A DNA stretch of 64,000 nt from Arenimonas sp. SCN 70-307 (GTDB lineage: Bacteria > Pseudomonadota > Gammaproteobacteria > Xanthomonadales > Xanthomonadaceae): assembly GCF_001724815.1 (NCBI RefSeq), contig NZ_MEDO01000004.1:31973-95972 (forward strand), in the 5' to 3' direction. A program made the translations under genes and the position numbers. Shown here piece after piece: positions 58,880 to 64,000 of the stretch (its first letter is position 1; each line of letters starts with the position of its first letter). The notes under the pieces are model-generated. The model had not been told where the DNA came from. It saw only the letters and a list, made by a program, of their open reading frames with translations, and did no database searches.

Positions 58880-59333
58880 AGGCGAAGAACCCGAAGGTCT
58901 TCGAGGTCTCCGGTTCCGCCGCCCGCACCTGCTCCGAGAAAGCGCGGTAGAGCATCCAGGTCGAGTGCAGCGGGCTGCCATTGAGGCGGTTCTGCACCAC
59001 GTCGAAGGCGCCCAGCGCCACCTGGAAATTCGGCCCCGGGACCACCAGCACCGAGTGCTTCCCGGGCTCGAAGTAGGCGAAGTGGCCCCCGTGTTCGCGC
59101 CTTCCGACCTCCAGCACGTAACAACCAATGATGTTCACCAGCGCGTCGAACATTCCCTTGTCCATCTGGTCGCGGTGCGGCGAGAGATGGTCAATCACGG
59201 CATCAACCGCCCGAAGACTCTCGTGCGTATAGTCCCACTGCCCGGGCACCCTGCCCTGGAGTCGCTCGACCGCAAGCGCGGCATTGTGTTCGATGTTGGA
59301 CAAAAGGCTTCCCCTGGTTCGGTGAGTGCGCAT
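58878..59333 (-). CDS. Unknown protein, 3' end reshaped by the RAYT element
   Basis: 151-aa soluble protein with no signal or membrane helix. Helical at the start (LLSNIEHNAALAVERLQGRV), then a core with ALVNIIGCYVLEVGRREHGG and YFEPGKHSVLVVPGPNFQVA, which has the look of small immunity or DUF-type proteins, but I cannot name a family. The TGA stop is shared with the RAYT right repeat (58878-58880), so the last codons may have been replaced when the element inserted. A good -10, TATAAT, lies at 59365-59360 on the minus strand, 26 nt before the ATG. Confidence 0.6.
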   Translation of the reverse strand: MRTHRTRGSLLSNIEHNAALAVERLQGRVPGQWDYTHESLRAVDAVIDHLSPHRDQMDKGMFDALVNIIGCYVLEVGRREHGGHFAYFEPGKHSVLVVPGPNFQVALGAFDVVQNRLNGSPLHSTWMLYRAFSEQVRAAEPETSKTFGFFA

Positions 59334-59359
59334 GCGGGGGCGCCGGGCCCCGCGGCCGA

Positions 59360-59365
59360 ATTATA
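59360..59365 (-). promoter_or_regulatory. -10 box of the unknown gene 58878-59333
   Basis: Minus-strand TATAAT, a consensus -10, 26 nt upstream of the ATG at 59333. A GC-rich stretch between them (GGCCGCGGGGCCCGGCGC) can form a hairpin in the leader. No convincing -35 was found. Confidence 0.55.
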
Positions 59366-59387
59366 GCGGCACGCCCGAACACTGGCC

Positions 59388-61247
59388 TCAGGCCCACGTC
59401 CGCAGCGGCAGCAAACCCCAGGCTGCGAGCACCGCGCACCACTGCAGCACGCCGGCCATCGCCAGCGCGTCGGCCAGCTGCCAGCGCGAGCGGCGCGGCG
59501 CGCGCCAGGTCCGCCACAGCCCGACCCCCATGGCGACCGGCAGCAGCAGCGTCACCGCCGCCAGCAGGCCGCTGGCCACGGTCAGGTCGCCTATCGCCAG
59601 GAAGGATTGGCCGAAGAAGAATGGCACCGGCAGCGCCAGCAGCAGGATGCCCAGGCAAGGCGCCGCCAGCGGCTGCCGCCAGCGCGGACCCCCGCCGAAG
59701 GCCAGGCGCGGCACGCCGGCCAGCAGCAGCCAGCCCAGGCCAAGCAGGCCGGCGACCAGGCTGGACCACAGCGCCACCATCGCGGCCGTCGACGCCCGCG
59801 CATAGGTCTGCAGGCCGGTGCTGACCACCGGCCGGCCATCGTCGGCGACCGTCACCACATGCGAAGCGACAAGCCGGCCGGGTACGCGATAGCGCCCGCC
59901 GCCGAGCGGCTGCAGCACGATCGCGGGCGACTGGAAAGGCGCGAAGCGCAGGCCCCCGGGGGTCGGATCCACCCGCACGAAGTTCAGCGTCGTATCGATC
60001 CAGGCGAATCGCGCGAAACGGTTCGGCGCCGGGACGTAGAAACCCGCGGCGACCTCGCCCGGCGCACCATCGACGGCTGCCGGCTCGAACGGCGGCATCG
60101 CCAGCGACTCGACCAGCAAGCGGTCCACGCGCCCGTAATCGGCGCCTTCGTGGTCGGAATTGACGGCCGTGAAGAACGCGCTGCGTTGCGCCGGGAACAC
60201 GCACAACATCGCCTGGAAGCCCACCGTGCTGCCGCCGTGGCACTTGCCGACGGCCCCGTGCCGGTCGCGCGTCGCCATGCCCAGGCCGTAACCCACGGAC
60301 AGGCCGGCATCGGCGGCTTCGGTACCGACCGGCTGGCCCATCGCCGCCAGCAGGTCGGCGCGCACGAGCCTGCGGCCGTCGGCGGTGCCATCGCCCATCA
60401 GGAAGGCCGCCAGCCTCGCCATGTCGGCGGCCGTGGTGGTGAACTGCGTCGCCGGACGCAGCGGCGTCGGCACCGCCGCCTGCGTCTGGCCGCCCTCGAA
60501 GTGGCCCATCGCCACGCTGGCGTCGGCGCGCGGGCCCTCCTGCGTGGTGAAGTCGAAAGTGCTGCGATGCATGCCCAGCGGCTGCAGCAGAGTGCGTTGC
60601 AGGTAAGGCTCGTAGCGCTCGCCGGTGCTGGCTTCAAGCACCAGGCCGAGCAGGGCGTAGCTGGTGTTCGAGTACGAATGGCGGCTGCCCGGGCGGCTGC
60701 GCACCGCCAGCCGGCGACCTTGGGCGAACCCGCCGAGTGGCGCATCGGCGTCCGCCTCGAGGCTGAAGACGTCGGCCAGGCGCGCATCGTCCAGGCCGGC
60801 GCTGTGGTCGAGCAGGTGTCGCAGCCGCACCGGATCCGTTGCGGCCCAGGGGTTGTCGAAGTCGACCTGCGGCAGCAGGGTCGCGACCGGCGTTTCCAGG
60901 TCGAAGCGGCCTTCTGTCACCAGCTGCAGCACGCCGATGGCGAGCATCGTCTTGGCCACCGAACCGACGTGTACGCGGTCGTCGGCCGACAAGGCCTCGC
61001 CGCTGCGGGCATCGCGCACGCCGACGGCACCGGTGCGCGTGACGCCTTCGGCGTCGAGCGTGGACCAGACCAGGCCCTGCCAGCCCTGTTCGGCGACCAA
61101 CGACGACAGCGCGTCGTGCAGCGCCGGGTGCGGCCCGTCGTTGGCACGAGCCGGGGCCAGCGCCAGGAACAACGCCAACGCGGCCCCGAGGGCAGCCGCA
61201 CGGGCGGTCGAGGCGGGGGAAGATCCGATCATGGGCGGCTCCGGCAA
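59388..61247 (-). CDS. Exported beta-lactamase-fold serine hydrolase with membrane C-terminus
   Basis: 619-aa protein. A signal peptide (cut after about 35, ALAPARA-N) is followed by a class C beta-lactamase/PBP-like domain (about 40-400) with SVAK (S96, K99), YSN (Y192, N194) and HGG in place of KTG (KCHGGS, about 335). A second soluble part (about 400-470, FAWIDTTLNFVRVDPTPGGL) is followed by about four membrane helices (475-610). The class includes esterases, D-peptidases and envelope enzymes; HGG instead of KTG makes a true beta-lactamase unlikely. The start may be 61247 or the next ATG at 61232. Confidence 0.82.
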   Translation of the reverse strand: MPEPPMIGSSPASTARAAALGAALALFLALAPARANDGPHPALHDALSSLVAEQGWQGLVWSTLDAEGVTRTGAVGVRDARSGEALSADDRVHVGSVAKTMLAIGVLQLVTEGRFDLETPVATLLPQVDFDNPWAATDPVRLRHLLDHSAGLDDARLADVFSLEADADAPLGGFAQGRRLAVRSRPGSRHSYSNTSYALLGLVLEASTGERYEPYLQRTLLQPLGMHRSTFDFTTQEGPRADASVAMGHFEGGQTQAAVPTPLRPATQFTTTAADMARLAAFLMGDGTADGRRLVRADLLAAMGQPVGTEAADAGLSVGYGLGMATRDRHGAVGKCHGGSTVGFQAMLCVFPAQRSAFFTAVNSDHEGADYGRVDRLLVESLAMPPFEPAAVDGAPGEVAAGFYVPAPNRFARFAWIDTTLNFVRVDPTPGGLRFAPFQSPAIVLQPLGGGRYRVPGRLVASHVVTVADDGRPVVSTGLQTYARASTAAMVALWSSLVAGLLGLGWLLLAGVPRLAFGGGPRWRQPLAAPCLGILLLALPVPFFFGQSFLAIGDLTVASGLLAAVTLLLPVAMGVGLWRTWRAPRRSRWQLADALAMAGVLQWCAVLAAWGLLPLRTWA

Positions 61248-61292
61248 TCGAGGGCCCAGTATCCGCGGCCGATGCCCGCGCCAGATGTGCCT

Positions 61293-61853
61293 TCAGTCCC
61301 GGTCGGCGTCCTTGGCCGCAGCCTCCGGAGCGGCCCCGGCCATCGCCTCGAACACGCCGTCCCGCCGCACCCAGGCGTGGTGCAGTGCGCCGGCGACGTG
61401 CGCCAGCACCAGCGCGAAGAACGCGTAGCCGAGCACGCCGTGGGCGCTGCGCAGCAGCGTGTAGAGCGCGGCGTCCTGCGGCGCCAGTGGCGGCAGCGTC
61501 AAGCCGAAGGGCAGCGTCACGAGGTAACCACCGGCGGACGACATGGCCCAGCCCAGCAGCGGCATCGCGAACATCAGTGCGTACAGCGCCACGTGCGAAG
61601 CGCCGGCGATGCGCGCCTGCAGGCGCGGAAGATCCTCGGGCAGGGCCGGCGGCGGATTGCGGCGCCGGTGCCACAGCCGCAGCACGGCCAGCGCCAGCAC
61701 CAGCAGCCCCAGCGGCCGGTGGATATCCAGCAGCAGCGGCCGCAGCTCGAGCGAGGTGACCATCGCGACGCCGATGAACAGCATCGCCAGGATCATCGCC
61801 GCCATCGACCAGTGCAGCCAGCGGGCGGTGCGGGTGAAGTGGGCGTTGGCCAT
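61293..61853 (-). CDS. Cytochrome b561
   Basis: 186-aa membrane di-heme protein with four helices. Heme ligands are expected at the histidines in TARWLHWSM (helix 1), LLDIHRPLGLLVL (helix 2), GASHVALYALMF (helix 3) and VLAHVAGALHHAWV (helix 4). It carries electrons between the quinone pool and the periplasm. The ATG at 61851-61853 overlaps the stop of the upstream catalase-like gene by 1 bp. Pairs of a catalase-family peroxidase and a cytochrome b561 are common, suggesting the cytochrome supplies electrons for peroxide removal. Confidence 0.88.
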   Translation of the reverse strand: MANAHFTRTARWLHWSMAAMILAMLFIGVAMVTSLELRPLLLDIHRPLGLLVLALAVLRLWHRRRNPPPALPEDLPRLQARIAGASHVALYALMFAMPLLGWAMSSAGGYLVTLPFGLTLPPLAPQDAALYTLLRSAHGVLGYAFFALVLAHVAGALHHAWVRRDGVFEAMAGAAPEAAAKDADRD

Positions 61854-62915
61854 CACGGCGTCTCCTGGCGGGCCACTTCGCGCTGGCGGCGGTTGAACGA
61901 CACCGAGTAGGCCGCGGCGCGCGCAGCCAGCACCGGGTCGCGCGAGGGCGCGATGCCGGTGGGCAGGATGGTGGGGTCGAAGTTGATGTCGCGGCAGTCG
62001 CCATCGGCCTCGGCGGTGGCGCGCTCGAGCACGAGGGTGCCGGCGTCCACGCGCGTGCGCTCTGCCGGCCAGGGCTGCGACGGGTTCTCGATCGGGTCGC
62101 CGTCCTCGGCCAGCTGCACCGACAGCGTCCAGCGCACCGGGCCCCGGGCCAGGCGCGCGGCCAGCTCGTCGGCCAGGTAGCTGGCCTCGGCGGCCTGGCG
62201 CTGTTCGGCCTCCATCGGCTCGAACGACGCCTGTGGCACGAAGGACCAGCGCACCCAGCGCGACGTGCCCGCCTCGTTGCTGAAGCGGAAGGCATGCACG
62301 CCGTTGTAGGCCGTGCTGGCATAGCTGGTGGACCACGGCGCCGACTGCGCCCAGGCCATGAAGTTCAGCACCTCCGGATGCCGCTGCGCGAAGGCCTGTT
62401 GCTTGGCCGGGTCGGGCTTGCCCGTGGCCGGATCAGGCCGCGAGGCGAGGATCTGCTCGGCGAAGGCCTGCGGCGTGGACACCGCGAAGAAGGGGAAGCT
62501 GTTCATCGCCAGCCGCCACTGCTGGCCGTCGTCGGTGTCGAGCTGCAGCGCGAGGCTGCGCACGCGCGCCATGGCCTCGGGGCCGTTCGGATCGCCGCCG
62601 CCGATGGACATGCGGCCCAGCGCCGGCGTGCGCGCCTGGCTGAAGACGCGCGCCTTCGACAGCGCCGCGCCCTCGGCCGTGGGCTCGAAATAACCGGCCA
62701 CGCACACCCCGCGCGCATGCGCGCGCCGGAAGCCGACGAAGGGCTTGCCGTTCTCGATGCTGTCCACCAGCCGCGGCGCCGTCACCCGCTGCGGCGTCAG
62801 CCAGCCCGCGGTCCAGGCAAAGGCGCCGCCCAGCGCGCCCACCACGGCGGCGATGCCGACATAGGGCAGCAGGGATCGCCAGCGCGGCGGGGCGGGGGGG
62901 CAGGGGCTCGGACAT
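61853..62915 (-). CDS. Catalase-family peroxidase (SrpA-like), N-terminal frame disrupted
   Basis: The catalytic part is open from 62845 to 61853: distal His in RRAHARGVC, distal Asn in MNSFPFF, and the proximal heme Tyr region AAAYSVSFNRR. The uninterrupted frame has no ATG; it can only start at GTG 62845, in the middle of a membrane helix. The natural start is ATG 62915 (MSEPLPP), but it is in another frame. Removing one base from the C7 tract (62894-62900) restores a protein with N-terminus MSEPLPPAPPRWRSLLPYVG and an intact anchor helix. The cause is a sequence error, a true frameshift or slippage. Its stop overlaps cytochrome b561. Confidence 0.75.
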
Positions 62916-62984
62916 GGCGGGGCTCGCGGCGGGGACGCGGTATTGGGCCACGGCGGTTGTTCGGCGGGGGTGATGGATGCGGGC

Positions 62985-62990
62985 TAAAAT
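62985..62990 (+). promoter_or_regulatory. -10 box of the alpha/beta hydrolase gene, leaderless type
   Basis: TAAAAT followed by seven bases (CGCCCCC) and ATG 62998. No ribosome-binding site fits in the gap, so leaderless translation is likely. Confidence 0.5.
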
Positions 62991-62997
62991 CGCCCCC

Positions 62998-63900
62998 ATG
63001 GACACGCTCCGCACCGCGCTTCGAGAGCGCCTGGGCCTGGCACCGCCGGCTCCGGTGGACGTGAGGCGGGGCGAGGTGGTGGCCTGCGATGGCTACGACC
63101 GCGAGCGCATCGAATACCCCGGCCTGGAAGGCGATGTCATTCCGGCCTTCCTGTTCACCCCTGTCGGTCGCGAGCCGCTCGGTGGGGTCGTGGTCTTCCA
63201 CCAGCACAACGGCGAGTTCCACTTCGGAAAGAGCGAGGTGGCCGGCCTGGTGGGCGACCCGTTCCAGGCCTTCGGGCCGGCACTGGCGCGGCAGGGCCTG
63301 GTGGTGCTGGCGCCGGACGCCATCAGCTTCGAGGACCGGCGGGCCGGAGTGCGCGGCGTGCAGCCGGACACCTACGACTGGCTGCAGCACTACAACGCGA
63401 TGAGCTACCGCCTGCTCGATGGCGACACCCTGATGCGCAAGGGGCTCGACGACGCCCAGCGCGCGATGACCGTACTGCTTGCCGTCAGCGGCGTGGACCC
63501 GTCGCGCGTGGGCGTGGCCGGCCACTCCTTCGGCGGCACCACCGCGATGTACCACGCGGTGGTGGACCCGCGCTGCCGCTTCGCCGCCATCAGCGGCGCG
63601 GTGGGCAGCTTTGACTCCCGCCGTGGCGCGGGCACCGGCATCCTGCTCTTCGAAACCGTGCCCGGCCTGGCCCGCTGGCTGGACACGCACGACCTGCTCT
63701 CGGCCATCGCGCCCCGCCCCACCCTGGTTGTCTCGGGCACGCAGGACAAATACTCCCTCGACGCGGACGAGGTGGTTGCCAGGGCAGGCGGCGACTCCAT
63801 CACCCACCTGCGCGTCGAACGCGGCCATGCGCTGGACGCGGAGCGGTTCGAAGCGATCGTGGCGTGGGTTGTTGGAGAGGGCGCGCAGGGTGTCCGGTAG
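62998..63900 (+). CDS. Alpha/beta hydrolase (dienelactone hydrolase/acetylxylan esterase-like)
   Basis: 300-aa cytoplasmic hydrolase. Nucleophile elbow GHSFGG (S177), acid in LVVSGTQDKYSLDADE, and catalytic His in RVERGHALDAERF make a complete triad. An oxyanion-region motif VVVFHQHNGEFHFGKSE carries several histidines. The N-terminal 40 residues and the absence of a signal fit the DLH-like/DUF1100 group. The substrate is unknown. ATG 62998 is chosen from the leaderless promoter; an in-frame ATG at 62977 would begin upstream of the -10. It ends immediately before a probable insertion-sequence end. Confidence 0.85.
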   Translation: MDTLRTALRERLGLAPPAPVDVRRGEVVACDGYDRERIEYPGLEGDVIPAFLFTPVGREPLGGVVVFHQHNGEFHFGKSEVAGLVGDPFQAFGPALARQGLVVLAPDAISFEDRRAGVRGVQPDTYDWLQHYNAMSYRLLDGDTLMRKGLDDAQRAMTVLLAVSGVDPSRVGVAGHSFGGTTAMYHAVVDPRCRFAAISGAVGSFDSRRGAGTGILLFETVPGLARWLDTHDLLSAIAPRPTLVVSGTQDKYSLDADEVVARAGGDSITHLRVERGHALDAERFEAIVAWVVGEGAQGVR

Positions 63901-64000
63901 CGGCCTATTCCGTTGAAAAACTCGGTTGAATCGGCCTCCTGAAGCTGGTCCACTGACTTCCCATCGATCCAGCGGAAATCGCAGCGATGATGGGACGTCA
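63901..64000 (+). mobile_element. Probable left end of an insertion sequence (IS5/IS1182-like), truncated by the window
   Basis: The bases after the hydrolase stop (GGCCTATTCCGTTGAAAAAC from 63902) resemble the terminal region of widespread IS5/IS1182-group elements. The sequence then reaches a start codon. This is recognition from memory, not an alignment; the other end and the transposase lie outside the window. Confidence 0.45.
63987..64000 (+). CDS. Probable transposase start (partial)
   Basis: ATG ATG GGA CGT CA at the right edge would encode M-M-G-R-Q/H, a common N-terminus of IS5/IS1182-type DDE transposases. Only four full codons are available, so this is a weak call that depends on the preceding terminal-repeat-like sequence. 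Confidence 0.35.

Noticed and set aside
59388..61247. Antibiotic-resistance beta-lactamase
   Set aside because: KTG is replaced by HGG and the protein has a large membrane tail; these features fit envelope esterases or peptidases better.

Overview
The window is very GC-rich, densely coded bacterial chromosome with short intergenic gaps and no rRNA, tRNA or CRISPR. Gene content points to the gammaproteobacterial order Lysobacterales (Xanthomonadales): an Ax21-like outer-membrane protein, the oleABCD hydrocarbon cluster, hemD-hemX-hemY, secB-gpsA, ubiJ-ubiB, a type Vd patatin and an EcfK/PknS-like sigma factor-kinase pair. The genus cannot be fixed from sequence alone.

Layout. 1-4.9 kb: end of a cupin gene, a YtrA-type GntR repressor with its ABC transporter, an acyltransferase, and ntrB with a small membrane protein. 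4.9-8.1 kb: a RES-Xre toxin-antitoxin pair and an unknown tail-anchored protein separate ntrB from ntrC; ntrC has its own promoter with an NtrC box. 8.1-13.8 kb: periplasmic Cu/Zn SOD, a GNAT enzyme, a patatin autotransporter, and an unknown gene divergent from the thiolase fadI. 13.8-20 kb: hemY-hemX-hemD, a thioesterase, a lipoprotein, rhodanese, secB and gpsA. 20-26.5 kb: Ax21-like protein, trmL, small secreted proteins, an SDR, an M16 peptidase and a DUF4156 lipoprotein.

26.5-37 kb: the olefin/beta-lactone pathway. oleA is separated from oleBCD by an opposite-strand MacAB-like exporter, followed by a DUF1328 peptide and ubiJ-ubiB. 37-46.5 kb: a second M16 peptidase, truC, a Sel1-like protein, thymidine kinase, a Ser/Thr kinase with its ECF sigma factor, and mutM. 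46.5-51.7 kb: a large MscK-like channel, a fatty-acid desaturase and a small membrane protein.

51.7-58 kb: an acetate or short-chain carboxylate module. A DcaP-like porin and a two-subunit Na+/solute symporter are divergent from acs and a CrbR/ErdR-like regulator, with two copies of a TAGNC-N4-GTCTA motif between them. 58-64 kb: a REP-associated transposase (RAYT) inside exact 19-bp inverted terminal repeats, an unknown gene, a membrane-bound beta-lactamase-fold protein, cytochrome b561 with a catalase-like peroxidase whose N-terminus is frame-disrupted at a C7 tract, an alpha/beta hydrolase, and probably the left end of an insertion sequence.

Three features cut across the window. First, four families of long palindromes sit between genes, often touching stop codons or lying where a -35 box is expected. 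Second, six genes have a TANAAT-like box 6-7 nt before the start codon, predicting leaderless mRNAs. Third, several strong inverted repeats (GntR, Xre, NtrC, fadI and acs regions) look like operators.
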